Below are positions 1-4,401 of a stretch of 7,347 nt of DNA, in pieces. Where the stretch lies: positions 1 through 7,347 of the forward strand of contig JAKAFD010000036.1 in the NCBI GenBank assembly GCA_021818075.1, in the 5' to 3' direction. Each line of letters opens with the position of its first letter. The first letter of the stretch is position 1. Below the pieces are notes generated by a model that had not been told where the DNA came from, did not search any database, and saw nothing but the letters and a program-made list of their open reading frames with translations. The DNA comes from a bacterium (GTDB lineage: Bacteria; Patescibacteriota; Patescibacteriia; Patescibacteriales; Patescibacteriaceae). Made by a program: the position numbers and the translations under genes.

Positions 1-5
1 TCTGG

Positions 6-35
6 AAAATAGATTATAATTAAGTAATCTATTTT
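6..35 (+). repeat. AT-rich inverted repeat before the pilin start
   Basis: Bases 6-16 are the exact reverse complement of 25-35 (11 bp, 8-base loop), and a T run continues to 38. It looks like a weak AT-only terminator of an upstream gene. However, a perfect -10 hexamer lies inside it and the pilin ATG follows directly at 39, so it may instead be a hairpin or operator at the pilin promoter. Only one G-C pair is present, so the RNA hairpin would be weak. Confidence 0.45.
15..20 (+). promoter_or_regulatory. Candidate -10 element (TATAAT) for the pilin gene
   Basis: A perfect TATAAT lies 18 bases before the pilin ATG. A -35 at normal spacing would fall just outside the window, so only half of the promoter can be judged. 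The implied transcript would begin near base 27 and have a leader of about 12 bases with no Shine-Dalgarno sequence. Confidence 0.4.
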
Positions 36-38
36 TTT

Positions 39-1223
39 ATGTTTAAAATCCGTAATCAAGTTTTTATCCAGCACTATTTTTTCTTCAGAAAAAATAGTGC
101 TGGATTTACTTTGATTGAATTATTGATTGTGGTGGCGATTATCGGCATTATTGTCACCTTTGCCATTATTTTCTTGAGCCAATCCAGGGCCAAAGCGCGG
201 GACGCCCAAAGATTAGCCGACATCAAGCAAATTAGCACTGCCCTGGAATTGTATCGCGCCGACGAAGTGAGCTACCCAACAATTGTTACTCCGGGACAGA
301 GTTTGGTCGGGCCGACTTCCGGCATAACTTATGTTAAAAAATTGCCAACCAATCCTCCGCCCACCAACGATGGCAGTTGCGCAGTTAATGAATATACTTA
401 TGTCACGACGGACAGCGGGAAGACATATAAAATAACCTATTGTTTGGGCCAGGCTACGAGCGAAGCAGCGGCCGGCATTAATGTAGCCAAACCTTATGTT
501 ATTGCTACGGGCTGTACGCCCGATTGCACCAACAAATGTGCCGGTGAAGCTGATGGTTGCGGTGACACCTGCAGTGGCACGGTAGCTTATGAGGGTGGCC
601 CCTATGATTCCAATGGTACAACCCAAGTTACTGGCGGTTATTATCGCACCGTGCTGATCGGTGCCCAATGTTGGCTGAAAGACAACCTGAATGTTGGTAC
701 TATGATTAGCGGCGCCGGCAACCAAACCGACAACAGCACTGTAGAAAAATATTGCTATAATGGCAGCTCCAGTAATTGCAGCGCTTATGGCGGGTTATAC
801 CAATGGCCGGAAGCTGTGCAGTATAATAACGGCGTCACCCTAACTTCCGGCACCCCTGCCGGCGGCAACATCCAAGGTATTTGCCCGACTGGTTGGCATA
901 TTGCGAGTAATAATGAATATAGCACGCTGTCAACTTATTTAGGCGGTGATTCTGTTTCCGGCGGCGCCATGAGAGAAACGGGCACTGCTCATTGGGGCGA
1001 TGGCACCGGTGCTACCAATTCCTCCGGTTTTACGGCTGTGGGGAATGGCTACCGTCTTAGCGGCTCATTTTACAATATCACTAGCCAAGGCCGTATTTGG
1101 ACGGCTTATACCAACTCCTCTTCCCAGGCTTATTATCGCGTATTATCTTCCGGCAGCGCCTCATTAAGCGCTAATAGCGCCGACCGCGCCCAAGGTTATT
1201 CGGTGCGCTGTCTTAGGGATTAA
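39..1223 (+). CDS. Type IV pilin-like protein with C-terminal FISUMP domain
   Basis: A 394-aa secreted or surface protein with class III prepilin architecture. A basic leader ends at Gly22 in AGFTLIELL, giving mature Phe1 and Glu5 (residue 27). Hydrophobic helix residues 23-47 and an amphipathic continuation (SRAKARDAQRLADIKQISTA) follow, as in pilins assembled by PilB/PilC. C114 and C135 could form the pilin disulfide. A Cys-rich linker (C159, C163, C167, C174, C178) leads to about residues 188-394, which match the FISUMP (Fibrobacter succinogenes major paralogous) pattern: YRTVLIGAQCWLKDNL, YGGLYQWPEA, GICPTGWHIAS and terminal SVRCLRD. FISUMP domains are surface and probably adhesive or carbohydrate-related, but their exact role is unknown. 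ATG39 is the only possible start, because the frame has a stop at 21-23 and no other start codon before the cleavage site. There is no Shine-Dalgarno sequence. The 22-residue leader is long and contains a perfect palindrome. I see no pilin partners next to it; pilB is at the far end on the other strand. Confidence 0.9.
   Translation: MFKIRNQVFIQHYFFFRKNSAGFTLIELLIVVAIIGIIVTFAIIFLSQSRAKARDAQRLADIKQISTALELYRADEVSYPTIVTPGQSLVGPTSGITYVKKLPTNPPPTNDGSCAVNEYTYVTTDSGKTYKITYCLGQATSEAAAGINVAKPYVIATGCTPDCTNKCAGEADGCGDTCSGTVAYEGGPYDSNGTTQVTGGYYRTVLIGAQCWLKDNLNVGTMISGAGNQTDNSTVEKYCYNGSSSNCSAYGGLYQWPEAVQYNNGVTLTSGTPAGGNIQGICPTGWHIASNNEYSTLSTYLGGDSVSGGAMRETGTAHWGDGTGATNSSGFTAVGNGYRLSGSFYNITSQGRIWTAYTNSSSQAYYRVLSSGSASLSANSADRAQGYSVRCLRD
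67..104 (+). repeat. Perfect 18-bp palindrome inside the prepilin leader
   Basis: Bases 67-84 are the exact reverse complement of 87-104, separated only by TC (85-86). The palindrome spans codons 10 to 22 and ends on the last base of the Gly22 codon, where prepilin peptidase would cut. In RNA it would form a long hairpin about 30 bases after the start codon. In DNA it could extrude as a cruciform. Confidence 0.85.
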
Positions 1224-1242
1224 TAGTTAAAAAATAGAGGGG

Positions 1243-1271
1243 TTGACAAAAATGTTTGTTTATATTAACAT
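1243..1271 (+). promoter_or_regulatory. Sigma70-type promoter for the 1341 gene
   Basis: TTGACA (1243-1248) is followed after 17 bases by TAACAT (1266-1271; T, A, A and T fit the consensus at positions 1, 2, 5 and 6). Transcription should start near 1278, giving a leader of about 60 bases. It lies 20 bases after the pilin stop codon, so the next gene is transcribed independently. Confidence 0.65.
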
Positions 1272-1295
1272 ACTAAACATATCTAATAATCAAGA

Positions 1296-1310
1296 GTTCT
1301 TTTAAAGAAC
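1296..1310 (+). promoter_or_regulatory. Dyad GTTCTTT-T-AAAGAAC in the leader
   Basis: Two perfect 7-base half-sites flank a central T, just downstream of the predicted transcription start and 30 bases before the start codon. The symmetry and position would suit a repressor operator, or a short leader hairpin. No regulator is visible in the window. Confidence 0.4.
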
Positions 1311-1330
1311 AGTTTTCAAAATATAATGCG

Positions 1331-1336
1331 GGGAGG
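1331..1336 (+). promoter_or_regulatory. Strong Shine-Dalgarno (GGGAGG) that sets the start at 1341
   Basis: GGGAGG ends four bases before ATG1341. An in-frame ATG at 1326 lies upstream of this site and has no ribosome binding site of its own, so 1341 is the better start. Confidence 0.7.
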
Positions 1337-1340
1337 ACAA

Positions 1341-1859
1341 ATGCCTAAGTTAGCGAAACCAGCAGCAACGAAGGGCCGCGGCAAAAGCAAAGCCGGCGTT
1401 AAAAATGGTACCGGCCAGCCAAAGGGTACCAGCAAACAAACTGTAAACAAAACAACCGTTAAGGGTGTGAGCGAAGAATTGAAACAAAAGGCAGTGGACA
1501 ACAGTCGGAAGTTAAAAAACGGTATACCGGAAAATCCGAATTGTCATTGGGGTAAAGGAAAGTTGGCTCATTTCTATCACGATATTCTGTTACCAGAAAT
1601 TGATAACTTGGGTAGCGCCGCCAGAGGCGCTAGAGACACATACGCGGACGGCGGCGAAGATGGCAGTAACGGAGCTGATGAGTTGTTTTCCAACTCTAAA
1701 GCCAGTAATATTGCCGAAACCTTTCAGATAATCAGAGGGCAGGAAGACGGGCATAACGCCAAGAGAAATTACCTGCTGGAGATTAAGAGGCAAATAGAGA
1801 AGGGTATATTTGTCTGTAAGTGCAAATTTGAGATTTTTTATCAAAAAAGAATTTTGTAA
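1341..1859 (+). CDS. Hypothetical basic protein with disordered N-terminus
   Basis: A 172-aa protein that I do not recognise. Residues 1-45 are rich in Lys, Gly, Thr, Ala and Pro with almost no hydrophobic core residues, so this part is probably a disordered, strongly basic tail that could touch nucleic acid. Residues 46-62 are a charged, helix-like segment. From about 63 on it looks folded: a Cys68-His69-Trp70 motif, HFYHDILLPEIDNL at 77-90, a Gly/Asp/Ser-rich loop (100-120), and a C-terminal helix ETFQIIRGQEDGHNAKRN continuing to EIKRQIEKG. C159 and C161 (VCKCK) sit near the end. There is no signal peptide or membrane segment. It has its own promoter, Shine-Dalgarno and terminator, so it is a single-gene transcription unit. 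A nucleoid-associated or host-interaction role is possible but is speculation. Confidence 0.7.
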   Translation: MPKLAKPAATKGRGKSKAGVKNGTGQPKGTSKQTVNKTTVKGVSEELKQKAVDNSRKLKNGIPENPNCHWGKGKLAHFYHDILLPEIDNLGSAARGARDTYADGGEDGSNGADELFSNSKASNIAETFQIIRGQEDGHNAKRNYLLEIKRQIEKGIFVCKCKFEIFYQKRIL

Positions 1860-1884
1860 GAAAACTCGTTCCAACAATTTAATT

Positions 1885-1917
1885 AAGACCGCTCAAGATA
1901 TCAGGGCGGTTTTTTTA
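1885..1917 (+). terminator. Intrinsic terminator of the 1341 gene
   Basis: ACCGCTC (1888-1894) pairs with GGGCGGT (1904-1910), including one G-U pair, around a 9-base loop. The stem extends through A-T pairs, and a run of eight Ts (1910-1917) and then more Ts follow. It begins about 26 bases after the stop codon. Confidence 0.85.
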
Positions 1918-1925
1918 TTTTTTTT

Positions 1926-1956
1926 GTCATCCCGGACCGCGAGCCGGGATCCCGGG
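1926..1956. repeat. Dispersed palindromic repeat, copy 1 (GTCATCCCGG type)
   Basis: ATCCCGG (1929-1935) pairs with CCGGGAT (1944-1950) around an 8-base loop, with GTCAT at the left end and GGGATCCCGGG at the right. The TGTCAT...GGATC layout is shared with copies near 5339, 6013, 6097 and 6154. It sits between a terminator and the next promoter. Confidence 0.65.
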
Positions 1957-1962
1957 TTTAAT

Positions 1963-1991
1963 TTGACAATTAACTTTTTGAGCGTGATAAT
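1963..1991 (+). promoter_or_regulatory. Sigma70-type promoter, near-leaderless mRNA for the EndoQ-like gene
   Basis: TTGACA (1963-1968), a 17-base spacer, then GATAAT (1986-1991; five of six consensus bases). The expected start point, about 7 bases beyond the -10, falls at roughly 1998-2000, on the start codon itself. No Shine-Dalgarno sequence precedes ATG2000, which fits leaderless translation. Confidence 0.75.
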
Positions 1992-1999
1992 TTCGTTAT

Positions 2000-3256
2000 A
2001 TGAAAACGATTTTAGACCTCCATCTTCACTCGCGCTACTCGCGCGCCTGTTCGCCTCGGCTGACGCTGGAGGGCATTGACGCGGCCTGCCGGACTAAGGG
2101 CGTGGGTGTGGTGGCCACCGGCGACTTTACTTATCCAGCGTGGTTTAGCGGTTTAAAAAGCGACTTAACGGAAATTGGACAGTCCGGTTTATTTAAACTA
2201 AAAAACGCGTCTGACGAGCAAGTAAAATTTTTATTATCAACCGAATTGTCGCTGATTTATAAAGCGGGCGGGAAAGCGCGGCGCATTCACTTGGTCGTCC
2301 ACGCGCCGAATTTACAGGCGGTTAAAGAGTTAAACGAATTTTTGGATAAGCATTACAATATCCGTTCGGACGGCCGGCCGATTCTGGGCATGAGCGCGCC
2401 CGACTTGGTCAAACTTTGTTTGACCATCCACCCCGAGTTTTTAATTTATCCGGCGCACATCTGGACGCCGTGGTTTTCGGTCTTCGGTTCCAAGTCCGGC
2501 TTTGATTCAATGGAAGAATGCTTCGGCGACCAAACGGAATTTATTTACGCTTATGAAACCGGTCTGTCTAGCGACCCCGAAATGAATTGGCGCGTCTCGG
2601 CTTTGGATAAACTGACTTTGCTTTCCAATTCTGACGCCCACTCCCCCGCCAATATCGCGCGCGAAGCCAATGTCTTTGACTTGAGCGAATTTAGCTATCA
2701 GGAAATTTATAATATTATTAAAAACAAAGAGAGCGCCAAGATTTTATACACGATTGAATTTTACCCCGAGGAGGGAATGTATCATTTTGACGGCCATCGC
2801 GATTGCGGTTTTTCTTGCGAGCCAGCCGAGGCCAAAAAATTAAAAGGACTTTGCCCCAAGTGCGGCCGTCCCTTAACTATCGGCGTGGCTAATCGCGTGG
2901 AAGAGCTGGCCGACCAGCCTGTTGGCCGTAGGCCAAGCGGCGCCAGTGACTTTAAGAAGCTGGTGGAGCTGGATAAAATAATTGCCGAGTGCCTGAATAT
3001 CAAAAGTCGCCAATCAAAAGAGGTCCAAGCCCAATACGACCGCCTGATTAAGGAACTGGGCAGTGAGCTTTACATTTTGCTTGACGCACCCTTGGACAAA
3101 ATAAAAACGGCTTCCAGCGATAGAGTCGCCGAAGCCATCAAACGTGTCCGCGCCGGCCAACTTATCATCAAACCCGGCTTTGACGGACAATATGGAGAAA
3201 TTATGATTTTTAGTGAAGAGGAGAAGAGGGGGGTGGGTCAGGGCAGATTACTGTAA
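2000..3256 (+). CDS. Endonuclease Q-like PHP-domain DNA repair nuclease
   Basis: A 418-aa protein matching the endonuclease Q/TIGR00375 family. Characterised members cut DNA 5' of deaminated bases (uracil, hypoxanthine, xanthine) and abasic sites. The PHP metal site is visible: DLHLHSRYS (6-14, His8 and His10), ATGDF (39-43), STELS (80-84, Glu82), HLVVH (97-101), PAHIWTPWF (151-159, His153) and NSDAHSP (210-216, Asp212 and His214). A zinc-binding pair follows, Cys269-x3-Cys273 and Cys285-x2-Cys288, then the family motif VGRRPSG (308-314) and KPGFDGQYG (391-399). All main motifs are intact and the length of about 400 aa is typical. The last residues (FSEEEKRGVGQGRLL) run past the usual end and are probably a loose tail. 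It is a cytoplasmic enzyme, transcribed alone from its own promoter. No uvrD-like helicase is next to it here. The name comes from motifs, and substrate preference cannot be read from sequence. Confidence 0.88.
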   Translation: MKTILDLHLHSRYSRACSPRLTLEGIDAACRTKGVGVVATGDFTYPAWFSGLKSDLTEIGQSGLFKLKNASDEQVKFLLSTELSLIYKAGGKARRIHLVVHAPNLQAVKELNEFLDKHYNIRSDGRPILGMSAPDLVKLCLTIHPEFLIYPAHIWTPWFSVFGSKSGFDSMEECFGDQTEFIYAYETGLSSDPEMNWRVSALDKLTLLSNSDAHSPANIAREANVFDLSEFSYQEIYNIIKNKESAKILYTIEFYPEEGMYHFDGHRDCGFSCEPAEAKKLKGLCPKCGRPLTIGVANRVEELADQPVGRRPSGASDFKKLVELDKIIAECLNIKSRQSKEVQAQYDRLIKELGSELYILLDAPLDKIKTASSDRVAEAIKRVRAGQLIIKPGFDGQYGEIMIFSEEEKRGVGQGRLL

Positions 3257-3278
3257 AAACGTAAGAGTTTTTATTGGT

Positions 3279-3302
3279 AAAATTTTTCTGGAAATTTTTT
3301 TT
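3279..3302 (+). terminator. Possible AT-only terminator after the EndoQ-like gene
   Basis: AAAATTT (3279-3285) pairs with AAATTTT (3292-3298) around a 6-base loop, and Ts continue to 3302. A second weak stem (3254-3260 with 3267-3273) lies just before it. With no G-C pairs, termination would be poor. Bases 3257-3371 hold nothing else that I can support. Confidence 0.3.
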
Positions 3303-3371
3303 CTTGTGTTGTTAAAAAAATTGTTTCTTTATCAATATTTTTTATGGCTAATATTAAATAAAATAAATTTG

Positions 3372-3400
3372 TTGACAAAATAAATTTTTTAATATATAAT
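3372..3400 (+). promoter_or_regulatory. Perfect consensus promoter TTGACA-N17-TATAAT
   Basis: Both hexamers match consensus exactly (3372-3377 and 3395-3400) at the ideal 17-base spacing, in AT-rich flanking DNA. The start should be near 3407, about 45 bases before ATG3452. An ATG at 3406 opens only a four-codon frame (MKFY then TAG), at or next to the expected transcript start. This is the strongest promoter in the window and it drives the 3452 gene and probably the structured RNA downstream. Confidence 0.85.
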
Positions 3401-3451
3401 TCCTTATGAAGTTCTACTAGTGTTAATTTAACCAATAAGCTACTAAAAAAT

Positions 3452-3844
3452 ATGGCTTTCCAAGAATTTACTGAAATAAACAAAAAACGCTCTCATTTTG
3501 TTTCAATATCCAGCCACCAAGCTATTAATTTTGGTGGCGACTGGCTTGAACAAAATAATTTGGCTGACAAAAAATTCGTCAAGCTATTCTTTAATTTTGA
3601 GCAAGAAACCGGTAAGTATCAAATTGGGTTTAGGTTTGTTGATGAAAACTCTGAAGGCACCGCTTTTAAATTGATTATTAATAAGGGCACTGAATCCAAG
3701 GCCATCGTTGCTAGAAGTTTTTTCTTAAAGTATTTGAATGATTTAAATATTGATGAATTTGAAAAAAGATATAAGCCGCAAAAAATTGAGGACCAAAATT
3801 TTGGTTCGCTTTGGATAATTACTTTAAAAAAGAAACAAGTTTAA
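3452..3844 (+). CDS. Small protein of unknown function
   Basis: A 130-aa soluble protein without signal peptide or membrane segments. From memory it resembles a family of small uncharacterised proteins with the plan F-x-E/K-F-T-E at the start, a central hydrophobic strand pair, and a basic, mixed alpha/beta C-terminal half. Here that reads FQEFTE (3-8), FVKLFFNFEQETGKYQIGFRF (42-62), EGTAFKLIINKG (68-79), then ARSFFLKYLNDLNI (87-100) and a final strand SLWIITLKKK (119-128). The match is unverified. Upstream of ATG3452 there is a leader of about 45 bases with no clear Shine-Dalgarno. The codons are AT-rich, unlike the EndoQ gene before it, which suggests a separate origin. The stop codon (3842-3844) is also the first strand of a 25-bp inverted repeat, so ribosomes finishing this gene would cover that RNA helix. 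The function is unknown. Confidence 0.75.
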   Translation: MAFQEFTEINKKRSHFVSISSHQAINFGGDWLEQNNLADKKFVKLFFNFEQETGKYQIGFRFVDENSEGTAFKLIINKGTESKAIVARSFFLKYLNDLNIDEFEKRYKPQKIEDQNFGSLWIITLKKKQV

Positions 3845-3887
3845 ATTTTTATCGCGGGAGCGTCAGCTTGAAGGGAGGTACCGACAA

Positions 3888-3998
3888 ATGGTTAAATTTA
3901 AGGTGGGCAGAAGTGCTCGTACCGGAAAGTTTATTCCAGTAAAAAAAGCTAAAGAGAAAAAATCAACCTCTACGGTTGAAACGATAACTAGAAAATAA
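3888..3998 (+). CDS. 36-aa basic small protein
   Basis: ATG3888 is preceded by a strong GGGAGG (3873-3878) at 9-base spacing, one of the few good ribosome sites in the window. The 36 residues include 12 Lys/Arg. The core VGRSARTGKFIPVKKAKEKK followed by STSTVETI resembles, from memory, a widespread group of very short bacterial and phage proteins with a 'AKTGRFV...A...STTVTETI' pattern and no known function. It is most likely cytoplasmic; the charge would allow RNA binding, but that is a guess. It begins 43 bases after the 3452 gene and is probably co-transcribed. The stop is followed after one base by an 11-bp hairpin. Both ends of the gene are embraced by the 25-bp inverted repeat, so folding of the message would place the ribosome site at the base of a long helix. 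Confidence 0.65.
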   Translation: MVKFKVGRSARTGKFIPVKKAKEKKSTSTVETITRK

Positions 3999-3999
3999 A

Positions 4000-4025
4000 A
4001 CCAAGTAGCTGGTAAGCTACTTGGT
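4000..4025 (+). repeat. Perfect 11-bp hairpin just after the 36-aa gene
   Basis: ACCAAGTAGCT pairs exactly with AGCTACTTGGT around a GGTA loop. It starts one base after the stop codon. There is no T tract (AAACAAAC follows), so it is not an ordinary terminator. It may protect the message 3' end, or be an internal stem of the larger RNA. Confidence 0.75.
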
Positions 4026-4085
4026 AAACAAACTAAAAGCTTCTGGTGCTCCCGCGATAAAAATTTATCACGGTAAACCGTCTGC

Positions 4086-4204
4086 TGGCGGGAGATAGTA
4101 TACTGGGGGTGTGTGCGACTGGTGTCGCAAGATCGGCTATCCACCTGGTCTTTTAAAGGGGTTCAATTCCCCCACACTCCAATTTATATTACTATCTCCC
4201 GCCA
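4086..4204. repeat. 15-bp helix enclosing the tRNA-like domain (strands C and D)
   Basis: Bases 4086-4100 pair perfectly with 4190-4204. The helix starts 5 bases upstream and 8 bases downstream of the tRNA-like fold. Its 3' strand includes CCGCC, the 5' arm of the intrinsic terminator at 4199-4219, so this helix and the terminator cannot exist at the same time. Confidence 0.85.
4106..4181 (+). ncRNA. tRNA-like structure with 8/4 acceptor/T branch
   Basis: A 76-nt cloverleaf-like fold. The acceptor stem is GGGGTGT (4106-4112) with ACACTCC (4174-4180), containing a G-U at the third pair; G4113-C4173 makes an eighth pair. The T-stem is GGGG/CCCC with loop TTCAATT (4162-4168), which fits the TTCRANY consensus exactly. 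The D-type arm is a 6-bp stem (4114-4119/4124-4129) with a TGGT loop that supplies two Gs. The anticodon-type arm is oversized: 8 bp (4129-4136/4145-4152, overlapping one base with the D arm) and an 8-base loop CTATCCAC. A normal 5-bp/7-base anticodon arm cannot be drawn, and there is no long variable arm. Base 73 would be A (4181), and CCA is not encoded. G3-U70 with A73 is the identity signature read by alanyl-tRNA synthetase on tRNA-Ala and tmRNA, so alanylation is conceivable. An 8/4 branch with a 6/4 D arm recalls tRNA-Sec and 'allo-tRNA' geometry. Normal decoding looks unlikely. Confidence 0.65.
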
Positions 4205-4219
4205 ATAGGCGGTTTTTTT
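4199..4219 (+). terminator. Intrinsic terminator at the end of the structured RNA
   Basis: CCGCC (4199-4203), loop AATA, GGCGG (4208-4212), then seven Ts (4213-4219). The 5' arm is shared with strand D of the C:D helix, so it can be switched off by that helix. Bases 4221-4361 after it are very AT-rich and hold only a short dyad (ATCAC-TAA-GTGAT, 4233-4245). Confidence 0.85.
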
Positions 4220-4361
4220 ATATCTTAATTATATCACTAAGTGATCCTAAATTAAAATATTTTTTCAAATTTTCTTTAATTTTAGCCAATTTTATTTAAA
4301 TATTTTTAATTTACTGGAGCAATTTTTTATGTTATCCGCCTTTTTTAAAAAAGTCAACGGA

Positions 4362-4390
4362 TTGATTTTTGCTTATTTTTGTGATAAAAT
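4362..4390 (+). promoter_or_regulatory. Promoter for the membrane protein (extended -10)
   Basis: TTGATT (4362-4367), 17 bases, then TAAAAT (4385-4390; five of six). A TG one base upstream of the -10 (4382-4383) makes it an extended -10. Transcription should begin near 4397, only about five bases before ATG4402, so the mRNA is nearly leaderless. A 9-bp dyad (4349-4357/4362-4370) overlaps the -35. Confidence 0.6.
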
Positions 4391-4401
4391 GGACATCAAA
4401 T

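Larger units (their letters stand above)
3842..4067. repeat. 25-bp inverted repeat flanking the 36-aa gene (strands A and B)
   Basis: Bases 3842-3861 pair perfectly with 4048-4067 (20 bp). Five more pairs, two of them G-U, extend it to 3866/4043. The Shine-Dalgarno of the small gene sits seven bases inside the helix. The arms flank a complete gene, as terminal inverted repeats of a tiny element would, but no target duplication is obvious. Confidence 0.85.
3842..4220 (+). ncRNA. Structured RNA region of unknown class (attenuator-like, with tRNA-like domain)
   Basis: A block of GC-rich stems in AT-rich DNA, in this order: strand A (3842-3866), the 36-aa gene, an 11-bp hairpin (4000-4025), strand B (4043-4067, complement of A), a small hairpin (ACGG-TAAA-CCGT, 4070-4081), strand C (4086-4100), the tRNA-like domain (4106-4181), strand D (4190-4204, complement of C) and terminator arm E (4208-4212). 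A and C share GCGGGAG; B and D share CTCCCGC. So A:B, B:C, C:D, A:D and D:E pairings are all possible and compete. If A pairs with B, C is free to hold D and block the terminator. If A is occupied, B can take C, and D then joins E in the terminator hairpin. This pairing is read directly from the sequence; the regulatory reading is inferred. It is probably transcribed from the 3372 promoter. It could instead be a stable ncRNA whose terminator simply ends it. It is not a normal tmRNA, since no tag reading frame lies between the two tRNA halves. Confidence 0.6.

Noticed and set aside
213..725. Minus-strand open frame within the pilin
   Set aside because: Shadow of the pilin coding sequence. The plus-strand frame has the prepilin and FISUMP motifs.
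1810..2079. Open frame joining the end of the 1341 gene to the start of the EndoQ-like gene
   Set aside because: It reads through the terminator, a dispersed repeat and a promoter, and overlaps two better-supported genes in other frames.
3842..4067. Retron or group II-type RNA element
   Set aside because: The long inverted repeat recalls retron a1/a2 arms, but there is no reverse transcriptase, effector gene or intron domain V nearby.
4106..4181. Ordinary tRNA gene
   Set aside because: The anticodon arm would need a 12-base loop, or an 8-bp stem with an 8-base loop; no standard anticodon with U33 and a purine at 37 can be placed. Kept only as tRNA-like.
4087..4220. Transfer-messenger RNA (ssrA)
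   Set aside because: The G3-U70 acceptor and T-loop fit, but the two halves are only about 45 bases apart, with no tag reading frame, pseudoknots or canonical 5' D-region between them.
4111..4299. Open frame across the tRNA-like RNA and terminator
   Set aside because: Its codons follow RNA stems and then AT-rich DNA; no start signal or protein-like composition.
4369..4401. TTG start giving an 11-residue longer membrane protein
   Set aside because: It lies inside the predicted promoter, so a transcript from that promoter would not contain it. ATG4402 fits the near-leaderless start.
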